DNA from: an uncultured Bacteroidales bacterium | Lineage (GTDB): Bacteria > Bacteroidota > Bacteroidia > Bacteroidales > Bacteroidaceae | Direction of reading: 5' to 3' | NCBI GenBank assembly: GCA_902763885.1 | Contig: CACWTU010000005.1 | Coordinates: 1 to 64,000, forward strand | DNA: 64,000 nucleotides | Shown here: positions 52,641 through 62,000 of the stretch, one piece after another | Position numbering within the stretch: position 1 is the stretch's first letter | How the letters are laid out: every line of letters starts with the position of its first letter | Program-made: the position numbers and the translations under genes | The notes under the pieces: generated by a model | The model's database searches: none | Seen by the model: only the letters and a program-made list of their open reading frames with translations | What the model was told of the DNA's origin: nothing

Positions 52641-53528
52641 ATGATGAGGAAAGCCATACATAGTTTATCGGTAGCATTGTTTATCCTGATGATGTGCGTT
52701 TGTTCGTGCAGCAAGGATATTGTGCTTGAACCGGCAAAATCAATTGTCGTAGAAGGGTGGATTGATGCCGGAGGTTTTCCTGTCGTAATATTAACCCGTT
52801 CGTTACCCGTAATGATAAACAGGGAAAATGGTGTGGAATTGGATGACCTGTCTGATTATGTGGTAAGGTGGGCCAAAGTAACGGTGAGTGACGGTGAATC
52901 GGAAGTTATACTAACAGGAGGTTCTGATAAAAACTACTTTCCTCCGTTCATTTATACTACGGGAGGAATCAAAGGGGTGGCAGGAAAGACATATAACTTA
53001 AAAGTGGAAACTGATGATCAGATTATTACGGCAACAACTACCATACCTGATAATCCTCCTGCAATAGACAGTATCGTATTTTCAACTATACCGAATGATA
53101 CCACTCTTGCGGGTATCAATGTTTACATTAAGGATAATCCCGGCACTCATGATTACTACAAGTCTTTCTATGTGACAGATTTGAACAACCCTCATTTCAT
53201 TTCATCAGTCCTGGGCGTTGTAGATGATGCTTTAGCCGACAGCACATTTGTCATGCAGATTATCCGGGACGGTAATCTGGTTGAAATGAATATAGACAAT
53301 GTCTATTACCGTAAAGGAACAGATGTGGCGCTAAAGATTGCAACGATGGATAGTATAAGCTACAATATATGGCAAGGATATGAGGACAGAATCCGCCTTG
53401 GCTTCTCATTCGTCACCTCAACGACAACCAATATCCCTACCAATGTAAACGGAGGAGTAGGGTACTGGTGCGGTTACAATGCCAGGACATGTGCATATAA
53501 AGTCAAGCCCCAAACGGTATTTCCATAA
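52641..53528 (+). CDS. DUF4249 lipoprotein
   Basis: A 295-residue lipoprotein with signal and lipobox (LMMCVCSCSKD). KSIVVEGWIDAGGFPVVILTRSLPV at the mature N-terminus is the recognisable opening of DUF4249, followed by Ig-like beta strands (KTYNLKVETDDQIITATTTIP) and a Cys-containing end. DUF4249 proteins are nearly always encoded next to TonB-dependent receptors and presumably cap or assist them. Three bases separate it from the receptor gene. Confidence 0.85.
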   Translation: MMRKAIHSLSVALFILMMCVCSCSKDIVLEPAKSIVVEGWIDAGGFPVVILTRSLPVMINRENGVELDDLSDYVVRWAKVTVSDGESEVILTGGSDKNYFPPFIYTTGGIKGVAGKTYNLKVETDDQIITATTTIPDNPPAIDSIVFSTIPNDTTLAGINVYIKDNPGTHDYYKSFYVTDLNNPHFISSVLGVVDDALADSTFVMQIIRDGNLVEMNIDNVYYRKGTDVALKIATMDSISYNIWQGYEDRIRLGFSFVTSTTTNIPTNVNGGVGYWCGYNARTCAYKVKPQTVFP

Positions 53529-53570
53529 ATGTTTATCAGGCTGACATACTGTATTTAAACATTTTTTATA

Positions 53571-53578
53571 TATGTTTG
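53571..53578 (+). promoter_or_regulatory. Candidate -7 box for the TIR/RyR/TPR island
   Basis: TATGTTTG is a full match to TAnnTTTG, 33 bases before the first ATG of the six-gene island and after the DUF4249 stop. No clear TTTG -33 element is seen. Confidence 0.45.
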
Positions 53579-53610
53579 TGGAATAGAACAATATTACCTT
53601 ACAACCTTTT

Positions 53611-55788
53611 ATGAAAAAACGCCAATTCCAGGTCAGACTGTGGTTTGACAGACTCCTGTCAAAAAGTATTTGGAGACAGTTCGGATTACTTGCCGTGGCA
53701 CTGGTCTTTGCTTTCGGACTGTCTTATCTTCTTCTCTCATTATCAGGAGCTGAATGGAAAGCGTTTTGTGATAAGAATGATGTAAGCCGATGTCTTTTGC
53801 CTCTTTATCTGCTTATTGATTCCAACGTGTTAAATGCCATGTACTTAGGCGGACATGTCCACGGATGGATGCTATTTGTAAGCAGTGTCACGTTTCTGAT
53901 AGGCGCATTTATCTTTAACGGTGCTATTATCGGTATTATAACCAATTCTATTGAACAACGTGTAAGAAACCACCGTGAGGGGCATCTCCATTATCTTAAA
54001 TCAGGTCATTATATCATTATGGGATATGATGATATGGTGCCTTCTATTATTATGCACATCTTTGAGAAGGATAAGGATGCATATGTGCTGATGATGAGTG
54101 CCGCAAGTGCTGAAGGTATCCGTGAGAAACTGCGTAAGGTGTTTGATGAGGATACTCTCAGTCACATTATCATCAATTACGGGCATCGTATGTCAAAAGG
54201 TTATTATAAGGATATACATCTGGAGAGTGCCGAGGAGATTTTTATAGTCGGGATGCGTTCATTACCCGCTCATGATGCCATCAATGTGGAGTGTGTTGAC
54301 AGTATGTGCGAATACTTTCAGGAATGTGCTGTGGCAGAGCTGCCCAAACGTATTACCTGTGTGTTTGAGGATCTTGATACTTATGCAGCTTTCAAGACAT
54401 CTGAGATATTCGGACAGGTAAGAGATCTGGGAATAGAGTTCGTGCCATATAATTTTTATGCGGGGTGGGCCAAGCAGGTTTTTGTGAAAAGGTTCCATAG
54501 GGATATGAATCATCTTGAATTAAAGATTTCATATCCATCAGTATATGGTGATGGTATTGCATCAGATGATGATAAATATATACATCTGGTATTTGCAGGA
54601 ACGACAAATTTTTCTGTGGCATTTGCGGCGGAAGCTGCCAATGTGCTGCATTTTCCAAATTGTATGGGAAAAAAAGGAGCAAGGACACGGATTACCTTTA
54701 TTGATATAAATGCCGATAAAGAGAAGGATGTCTTTATAGACAGAAACAGGCATTTCTTTGAGGTTCAGTCATATATTTACAGGGATTTATCTGTTGAGAA
54801 TGGCTTGGATGATGAAAAATACGGAAAAGAGCGTTTGCGTTTCAGTGCCAAAGAATCCGATTTCCTTGACGTGGAATTTGAATTCATTAAAGGCGATATT
54901 TTTTCACAGAAGATTCAGAATGAGATCCTAAATTGGTCAAAGGAACATAACAAGACACAGTATCTGTCACTTTTCCTTGCAATGGCAGATCAACGCCAGA
55001 ATTTCATGTTTGGCATGAATATGCCTGATGAGGTTTATGACAATGGGGTTAACATCTTTATCCGTCAGGACCGTTCAGATAATTTTGTTTCAAATCTGAG
55101 GGCGGCCGATGAAAAGATAAAAGATGATGATAATAAAAACACATATTATTACATAGAAAACAAGAAACTACAAAAGAGAGAGCATCTTGGGGGGCGTTAT
55201 GCCCATATTTATCCGTTCGGTATGAATGAAACGGCATTCTGTGCCGATGAAAAATCCTTGCGTAGAGCCAAGCTGATCAATTATCTCTATTCAACTGCTG
55301 ATTATGATGAGAACAGATTCCAAAGCATCATGTCTCTGGATTCCATACCTGAAGAGCAGATTTGGAAAGAGGCGGATGATGCATGGCGAAAGTTAAGCGT
55401 TGCCCTTAAGTGGTCTAATCTGTATAACGCATATTCAATTAGAATTAAACTGGCGACATTACGTGCTATGCGCGGCTTTGATATCAATGACACAAGTCAT
55501 GATACATCTCCTTTGTCAGATAGTGAGGTTGAACAGCTGGCCATAGCTGAGCATAACCGATGGAATGTGGAGAAACTGTTGATGGGATACAGGAAACCCT
55601 TAAAGCATGAAGATAAATATACTACTGATAATGAAGCTTTTAAACTAGGTTTGATGAAGAATAAAAATCGGTTCATTCATTATGATATACGGCCATATGA
55701 TGAATTGGATGAAAATGAAAAAGAACTGGACAGAATCTTTACGCAATATATTCCGTGGATAATCAAAAAAACAGAAACAATCCAATGA
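53611..55788 (+). CDS. CASTOR/POLLUX-like channel with RCK-like and C-terminal RyR domains
   Basis: A 725-residue inner-membrane protein. TM1 (about 24-45) and TM2 (about 86-111) bracket a short loop without a TVGYG filter. After TM2, NSIEQRVRNHREGHLHYLKSGH leads into a Rossmann-like regulatory region (HYIIMGYDDMVPSIIMHI; IFIVGMRSLPAHDAINVECV) resembling RCK domains of CASTOR/POLLUX ion channels. A second soluble region follows, and the C-terminus (about 630-710) has VEQLAIAEHNRWNVEKLLMGYR, the core of RyR domains. Inferred role: ligand-gated ion conductance, with the RyR or RCK part sensing a nucleotide-like signal. The next gene overlaps by four bases (ATGA). Confidence 0.78.
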   Translation: MKKRQFQVRLWFDRLLSKSIWRQFGLLAVALVFAFGLSYLLLSLSGAEWKAFCDKNDVSRCLLPLYLLIDSNVLNAMYLGGHVHGWMLFVSSVTFLIGAFIFNGAIIGIITNSIEQRVRNHREGHLHYLKSGHYIIMGYDDMVPSIIMHIFEKDKDAYVLMMSAASAEGIREKLRKVFDEDTLSHIIINYGHRMSKGYYKDIHLESAEEIFIVGMRSLPAHDAINVECVDSMCEYFQECAVAELPKRITCVFEDLDTYAAFKTSEIFGQVRDLGIEFVPYNFYAGWAKQVFVKRFHRDMNHLELKISYPSVYGDGIASDDDKYIHLVFAGTTNFSVAFAAEAANVLHFPNCMGKKGARTRITFIDINADKEKDVFIDRNRHFFEVQSYIYRDLSVENGLDDEKYGKERLRFSAKESDFLDVEFEFIKGDIFSQKIQNEILNWSKEHNKTQYLSLFLAMADQRQNFMFGMNMPDEVYDNGVNIFIRQDRSDNFVSNLRAADEKIKDDDNKNTYYYIENKKLQKREHLGGRYAHIYPFGMNETAFCADEKSLRRAKLINYLYSTADYDENRFQSIMSLDSIPEEQIWKEADDAWRKLSVALKWSNLYNAYSIRIKLATLRAMRGFDINDTSHDTSPLSDSEVEQLAIAEHNRWNVEKLLMGYRKPLKHEDKYTTDNEAFKLGLMKNKNRFIHYDIRPYDELDENEKELDRIFTQYIPWIIKKTETIQ

Positions 55789-56078
55789 TGAACAGAAACA
55801 GATACATACCGCAATTGGAGGATACATCTGATATTGAATTGCCCGATGAACTTGGGCAATTGGTTGAAAAGATGTCCAGGAACGTTCATGAAGTATGGGC
55901 CCAAACCCGTATATCGCAGGGATGGCAGTATGGTGAAACCCGTAATGATGTGCTCAAGACACACCCCGGTCTTGTCCCTTATGAAGAACTGCCTGAAGAG
56001 GAGAAGATATATGATCGCAATACATGTACTGAAACTCTGAAGCTGATAATCAAACTCGGATACAAGATATCAAAATGA
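55785..56078 (+). CDS. Stand-alone RyR domain protein
   Basis: A 97-residue protein that is almost entirely one RyR domain: YIPQLEDTSDIELPDELGQL, MSRNVHEVWAQTRISQGW, THPGLVPYEELPEEEK and YDRNTCTETLKLIIKLGYKI follow the ryanodine-receptor repeat closely. The ATG at 55785 overlaps the channel gene's stop (ATGA); the frame is open further upstream inside that gene, which is not used. Prokaryotic RyR domains are thought to bind nucleotide-like ligands. It could titrate, sense or transfer a signal made by the TIR protein three genes on. Confidence 0.85.
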   Translation: MMNRNRYIPQLEDTSDIELPDELGQLVEKMSRNVHEVWAQTRISQGWQYGETRNDVLKTHPGLVPYEELPEEEKIYDRNTCTETLKLIIKLGYKISK

Positions 56079-56104
56079 CATTTAATAAAAAGGATTAAAG
56101 AATT

Positions 56105-56914
56105 ATGAGGACTAGAAAATATTTTATGGTGGGATTGCTCGCTGCAGCGGGTGTTTCATTGGTTTGTTGGTCTGTATTAGGAAAAGACCATCATGATTAT
56201 GAGGAAGTAGATATGAATTTTGAAACTCCGTTGTCGGAAAGCACTGCCGAGCCTATAACAACGGAAGAGGAGGTTATTGCTGATTCTGAGGTTGAGGCTG
56301 AGGCAGTCACACTTTCAATAGTGGAAAAAGAGATTATTGACCAGGTTGAAGATGAGGCGCTTGATGAGAGGTTCGCAGGTGCATCGGCCAAAGGGACCAC
56401 TCAGGCGATGGACATAACTGAGAACAAGAACATTGAAGGTCCTCAAAAGCAAAAGGAAGAACCGAAAGTAGAAACAATTACTATTGTTGAAGATGCTTCC
56501 GATGTCATAACAATCGTTGATGATGTTATGGATGCTGCTGAGTGGGTGGATTTGGAAGATTCTGAGATTATTGAGGTTGAAGAAGAACCCGAAGAGGAAT
56601 CAACTTATATGGTTGTGGAGGATGCGCCGGAATATCCCGGAGGTGTACAGGCGTTAATGGATTTTCTGAAAGAAAACGTGAATTATCCAGCATTCTGTCG
56701 TGAGAATAATATCCAAGGGCGCGTGCTTGTTTCGTTTGTAGTTGACAAGGATGGTTCTGTGGTTGAACCACACATTGAAAAGGGAGTTCATCCAAAGCTT
56801 GATGAGGAGGCGCTTAGGATAATCGGTATAATGCCTAAATGGAAACCTGGCACACAGAAAGGAAAGCCTGTAAAAGTTAAGTTTACTGTACCTGTTAATT
56901 TCAGACTTGACTGA
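56105..56914 (+). CDS. TonB C-terminal domain protein with acidic linker
   Basis: A 269-residue protein: one N-terminal TM segment (about 7-26), a long linker (about 30-170) that is strongly acidic and rich in Glu, Val and Thr instead of the usual Pro/Lys, and a TonB C-terminal domain (YPGGVQALMDFLKENVNYP, GRVLVSFVVDKDGSV, MPKWKPGTQKGKPVKVKFTVPVNF). It lacks ExbB/ExbD neighbours. It may link inner-membrane components of the island to an outer-membrane protein or act as a mechanical coupler. Its stop overlaps the TIR gene start by one base. Confidence 0.85.
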   Translation: MRTRKYFMVGLLAAAGVSLVCWSVLGKDHHDYEEVDMNFETPLSESTAEPITTEEEVIADSEVEAEAVTLSIVEKEIIDQVEDEALDERFAGASAKGTTQAMDITENKNIEGPQKQKEEPKVETITIVEDASDVITIVDDVMDAAEWVDLEDSEIIEVEEEPEEESTYMVVEDAPEYPGGVQALMDFLKENVNYPAFCRENNIQGRVLVSFVVDKDGSVVEPHIEKGVHPKLDEEALRIIGIMPKWKPGTQKGKPVKVKFTVPVNFRLD

Positions 56915-58041
56915 TGAGCCAGGAGTATTTTGCGTTTATAAGTTACAGCTCCAAGGATATAGAGTGGGGTAAACGTCTCCAGCAGAAACTGGAACATTAC
57001 AAACTGCCGCTTGCCGTACGCCGTAAATACGGATATGACAGGAGTCCTGTCAAACCTGTTTTTTTTGCTCCGTCAGATATTCAACCCGGTGGCTTGAATG
57101 AGGAACTGAAAGAACGTCTCAAGGCATCAAGGAATCTGATAGTCATATGCTCACCAAATTCTGCACAATCAGAATGGGTGGGCAAGGAGATCAGGTTCTT
57201 CCATGAACTGGGCCGGACAGATAAGATTCACTTCTTTATTGTGGGCGGTATTCCACATAGTGGCCATAAGAACACGGAGTGTTTTAATCCGGTTATTGAG
57301 GAACTGGGGCTCCAGGAGATTTTGGGCGCAAACATTCATGAGAAAATCTTCAGATGGTCGTGGCTGAACAGGGAACGTGCATACGTCCAACTTATAACCA
57401 AACTGCTAGGTGTTGAGTTTGATGAGATATGGCGTAGGCATAAAAGGCTGATTGTCAGTAGGGTTATATATGGCATTCTTATTCTTGTATCCGTTCTTTC
57501 TATAATTGTCGGAGTTTGGTTCTTTAACAAGCCGATTGATGTGAGCGTCAGCTTGAATGAGGCCTCAGTCCATAATTCGGCTCTTCCGCCTGCCAGGAAC
57601 GCAGTTATCTCTATGTCAGTAGCCAATGAGACCAAGACTGATACTATATCTTCTATGAATGATATTGCAGTATTCAGGAATATTCCGCACAAATACATAA
57701 ACAGTACTGCACACGTTACAGTGGCTTGCCCGGATTACTGCAATGTGGATACTGTTCTCCCCTTATCGGCAAGCGTGACACTTGATATAAGTCGTGATTC
57801 ATCACGGTACGGTGATATCAGGTTTATTCTTTGGAATCCGCATAAGGAGAAGGGAGTTCCTAATAAGAAGATATACATAGAGGATATTGAGACAGAAAGT
57901 GATGCAAACGGTATAGTATCACTTCATGTTCCATTGGCCCGACAAAGGCAATCGTATAGGTTGAGAACGGACATTCCTCTTGCGGATACAATATTTTATA
58001 TGCCATGTATATCGCCTAATTTAGGAATAAGCATTAAATAA
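56914..58041 (+). CDS. Membrane-anchored TIR domain protein
   Basis: A 375-residue protein with a cytoplasmic N-terminal TIR domain (1-170): YFAFISYSSKDIEWGKRLQ, FAPSDIQPGG, and LIVICSPNSAQSEWVGKEI. Glu92 in WVGKE occupies the position of the catalytic Glu in NAD-cleaving TIR proteins such as SARM1 (WVHKE), so enzymatic activity is plausible. One TM segment (about 181-204) is followed by a beta-rich, probably periplasmic Ig-like region (205-375). The layout suggests envelope sensing outside and NAD hydrolysis or signalling inside. Overlaps the TonB-like gene by one base; the next gene starts 13 bases after its stop. Confidence 0.88.
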   Translation: MSQEYFAFISYSSKDIEWGKRLQQKLEHYKLPLAVRRKYGYDRSPVKPVFFAPSDIQPGGLNEELKERLKASRNLIVICSPNSAQSEWVGKEIRFFHELGRTDKIHFFIVGGIPHSGHKNTECFNPVIEELGLQEILGANIHEKIFRWSWLNRERAYVQLITKLLGVEFDEIWRRHKRLIVSRVIYGILILVSVLSIIVGVWFFNKPIDVSVSLNEASVHNSALPPARNAVISMSVANETKTDTISSMNDIAVFRNIPHKYINSTAHVTVACPDYCNVDTVLPLSASVTLDISRDSSRYGDIRFILWNPHKEKGVPNKKIYIEDIETESDANGIVSLHVPLARQRQSYRLRTDIPLADTIFYMPCISPNLGISIK

Positions 58042-58054
58042 GGTTGTGGTTTAT

Positions 58055-59005
58055 ATGAAACGTCTCTATTTCCTGATAATAACTCTGCTCGCGTTCATAT
58101 CATCATTTGGGCAACCGCAGCAAACAGGCATTATAAAATCAATAGGAAGGCCGGATAAACCAGGTGTACCTATTCCAAATGCTTCAATAAAAGTACGTGG
58201 GCTTGTGAACTCTGCTATCAGTACTGACAATGGAGAATTCCACATCTATATTCCGGAACTGATGGATGGAGATGAGTTCTTTCTTGTAAGTGTACGGAAA
58301 AATGGATATGAATTAAAGGATAAGGATATAATAGGGCGTCCGCTGGTTTATTCCACAAAGGTTCCATTGGAATTGCTTATGGTTGATGTTGAACAGCTTA
58401 TGAAAGACAGAGCCCGTATTGAAGAGAATGCCTATCGTGCTGCAGATAAAAGATATAAAAACCGTGTAGATGAACTGGAAAATCAGGTTAAAGAGAATAA
58501 GATTACAGAAGATAAGTATCATGCTGCCTTGATGGAACTTCAGACTAATTATGAAAGGTATCTTTCTCTGATAAGCGATATGGCTGACAGGTATGCCCGT
58601 ACTGATTATGATGACCTGAATGAAACGGAGAAGCAGATAATGGATTGTATTGAAGAAGGTGAGTTGCTGAAGGCTGATTCTCTGATACATACTATCTTTG
58701 ATCCCAATACGGTTGTGGAAAAGAACAGGGCTGCAAAGGAGGAGATAAGACATAATAGGGAGTTGGCTCTGGAGTTTATCAATAAAGCCAGTTCTGACAG
58801 GGACTCCATTCTGAAAGATATTGATAAAGCCAAGGAGATAGATGAAACGTGCCGTAATCTGAGCGGTGAGTATCTGATTCGAGGTGATACATTGAGGGCA
58901 TGCAACTGCCTGGAGAAGGCTTTGGAGATAGAGAAGATATTATACGGAGAATATGATTTTAGGGTCAGGGATACTGAAAAGGCCCTTAATGAATTGAGAC
59001 GATGA
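58055..59005 (+). CDS. Secreted protein, N-terminal paralogue of the TPR protein
   Basis: A 316-residue protein with a signal peptide (MKRLYFLIITLLAFISSFGQ). A beta-sandwich of carboxypeptidase-regulatory type follows (GRPDKPGVPIPNASIKVRG, NSAISTDNGEFHI), then long helices with coiled-coil character (ARIEENAYRAADKRYKNRVDELENQV) and one TPR-like unit at the end (LSGEYLIRGDTLRACNCLEKALEIEKILYGE). It is homologous over nearly its whole length to the first 300 residues of the next gene product. The frame opens at a GTG nine bases earlier, but the ATG gives the better signal. Overlaps the next gene by four bases. Confidence 0.8.
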   Translation: MKRLYFLIITLLAFISSFGQPQQTGIIKSIGRPDKPGVPIPNASIKVRGLVNSAISTDNGEFHIYIPELMDGDEFFLVSVRKNGYELKDKDIIGRPLVYSTKVPLELLMVDVEQLMKDRARIEENAYRAADKRYKNRVDELENQVKENKITEDKYHAALMELQTNYERYLSLISDMADRYARTDYDDLNETEKQIMDCIEEGELLKADSLIHTIFDPNTVVEKNRAAKEEIRHNRELALEFINKASSDRDSILKDIDKAKEIDETCRNLSGEYLIRGDTLRACNCLEKALEIEKILYGEYDFRVRDTEKALNELRR

Positions 59006-62000
59006 GGTTTGAAAGACTGCTGATATTATTGTTTTCTTGCTTTATGGGCTGTTACTCTACGGCTCAGATCCAGAAGGGGTATGTAAGGACCAAAGGCTTG
59101 CCTGATAAGCCTGGCGTTCCGCTAAGCGGTGTCTCTATACGTGTCAAAGGTACTCATAATCAGGCTATCAGTATAGATGACGGAACTGTGGCAATTGAAC
59201 TGATAGGAAAGAAGAACGGAGACGCTTATTTCCTGCAGCAGGTGCAGAAACTGGGTTATGAGTTGAATGACAAGAATGATCTCAATAGAGAGTTTGCCTT
59301 TTCTGACAAGGTAACCCAGGAATTTGTGATGGTTTCAACTTCACAGCTGTTGGCTGACAAGCAGAGGATAGAAGAGAATGCTTTCAAATATGCAGAGAAA
59401 AGCTATCTTCAAAAAATTGAGCAGTTGGATAAGCAAAAGGAGGCCAGTCTCATCGCTGCTGAGAAATATAATGAGGAGATACGGAACTTACAGGATCAAT
59501 TTGCTCAGTTCCAGTCTCTTATTGACGGACTGGCAGAGCATTATGCACATGTTGACTATGACAATCTCGATGAAAAGAGCAGAGAAATCTATATGCTGAT
59601 AGAGTCCGGACAGTTGGAACGTGCGGATTCTCTTATAAATGAGCTTTTTGATCCGATGGATGTCATCAGGCAGAACAAGGCTGCGCTGGATGAGATAAAC
59701 AAGAAACTCAGGAAAGCCCATGATATTCTTGATAAAGCCAATAAGGATATGGCTGCGGTCCTGAAACAGCAGGATAAGGATGCCGGATATCTTTACCAGC
59801 TATACACCATAGCTCTTGCAGGTTTTGACAAGGATAAAGCCAAGTTCTATATTGAGACCAGGGCGGAACTTGATACTGCCAATATACAGTGGCAGAATGA
59901 TGCCGGTTATTTCATCAGAGATTATCTGGCAGACTACAGCGGCGCCATGAAATATTTCAGGCGTTCACTGGATAAGGCTCTTGGAGCTTATGGTGAGGAG
60001 AGCGGATGGGCTGCCGTATGCTATAATGACATAGGGGCTACATACCTCAACCAGGGAGATACTGACAATGCCCTCAAATCATTGCTTAAGGCTCTTGACA
60101 TAAGCATAAATATTTTCGGAGAAGGACATATCAATGTGGCTCAGTGCTATAACACTCTTGGCAATACATATAGTCGAATGGGGGATTATTCCAAAGCATT
60201 GGAGTATTATGAAAAGTCTCTGGGCATAAGTGTTGACAGTTTGGGACAGGATAACATATCGGCAGCTACATATTATAACAATATCGGACAGGTATACAGT
60301 AATTTAGGCGAATATTCCAAAGCGCGTGACTATTATGAAAAGTCTATAGACATAAAAAAATCAGTATATGGTGATGCTAATAATGATGTTGCTACAGGTT
60401 ATGGCAATCTGGGTAATGTCTATATGAATTTGGGAGATTATACCTATGCCTTGGAACTGTTCAAAAAATCTGTCGATATCAAAAGGAGCATATTGGGAGA
60501 GAAACATCCGGATATTTCATCTGTTTACAATAATATAGGTGGAGTCTATTCTGAGTTAGGTGACTATGATGCGGCATCGGATTATTATGAGAAATCCATA
60601 TCAATATACAGGTCTGTCTTTGGCGAGAACCACCTGAATATAGCAACATGCTACAACAATCTCGGTAATGTGTGCAAGTTAAAGGGTGACTATGCCAAAG
60701 CATTGGATTATTTTGAGAAATCATTGAAGATAAGGAATGATCTGATGGGCTCTGATAATCTTCAGTCAGCTCCAGTCTATAACAATATAGGAGGATTGTA
60801 TTTTGAGAAAGCTGATTATGATAAAGCCATGGGGTATTATCAGAAGTCAATGGATATAATAAAGAACGCCATTGGAGATGAAAAGCCTGATATGGTAATA
60901 AGTTATATAAACATAGGCAGTGTTTATCATAATACCGGCCGATATGATGAAGCCTTGTCATATTTTAATAAGGCTTATGAGCTGGGAATCAAAGTCATAG
61001 GTGATAAACATCCCAGGATTGCACAATGCTTTAACAATATGGGAAATGTGTATTTCAGTATCGGCGATTACACAAACGCTATTGAATATCAGGAGAAGGC
61101 ATTGGCATTGAGGCTGGAGGTACTTGGTGAAAACAGCCCGGAAGTTGCAGCGAGTTATAATGACCTTGGATATCTCTATATAAGCCTGGGTAATTATGAA
61201 AAGGCATTGGATTTGTTTGAGAAGTCTTTAAAGATATACAGAAAGACATTAGGCGAGAAGCATATAAGCGTGGCTAAATGCCTGAATAATATCGGAGAAC
61301 TAAATATTAAACAAAAGAAGTATTCCGCGGCTTTGAAATATCTTGAACAGGCTCTGAAAATAAGGCAGGCTCAGTATGGGGAGAACCATCCGGATGTTGC
61401 TTATTCGTATTATAATATTGGCGACGTCTATTATAACCAGAAAAAGTATTCTGAAGCATTGGAGTATTATTTAAAATCGTTAGATATTAGGGAAAAGATA
61501 CTGGGTGGCAGCAACAGGCTGGTGGCAATGAGTTACTATAATGTAGGACAGGCGTATAACAAACTTGGAGATTATAACAAGACGGTCGAGAATTATAGCA
61601 AGGCTCTTGAAATCAGGTTACAGGTTTACGGAAGGGAGAATTCAGTTGTTGCCACAAATTATTATAATCTGGGAAATGTTTATTTCAATCACGGTGATAA
61701 TGAGAAGGCTGAGAGTTGCTATAAAGAGGCTTTGGATATAAGAAAGGCGTTATTTGGAGAGGAAGATTTGAGCGTAGCTGCATGTTATAACAATTTGGGA
61801 CAGGTTAAGAGGGATGAGAAGCGTTATGATGAGGCTCTGGATTATTGTAACAAAGCACTTGAAATAAGAAAAAAAGCGTTGGAGAATGATGATATGGACA
61901 TTGCCGTGTCATATTTCTATATAGCTGCTATCTATTATGATCAGGGTGATTATGGTAATGCCATAGAATACTTTGAGAAGTGCTATGATATAAGAAGGAC

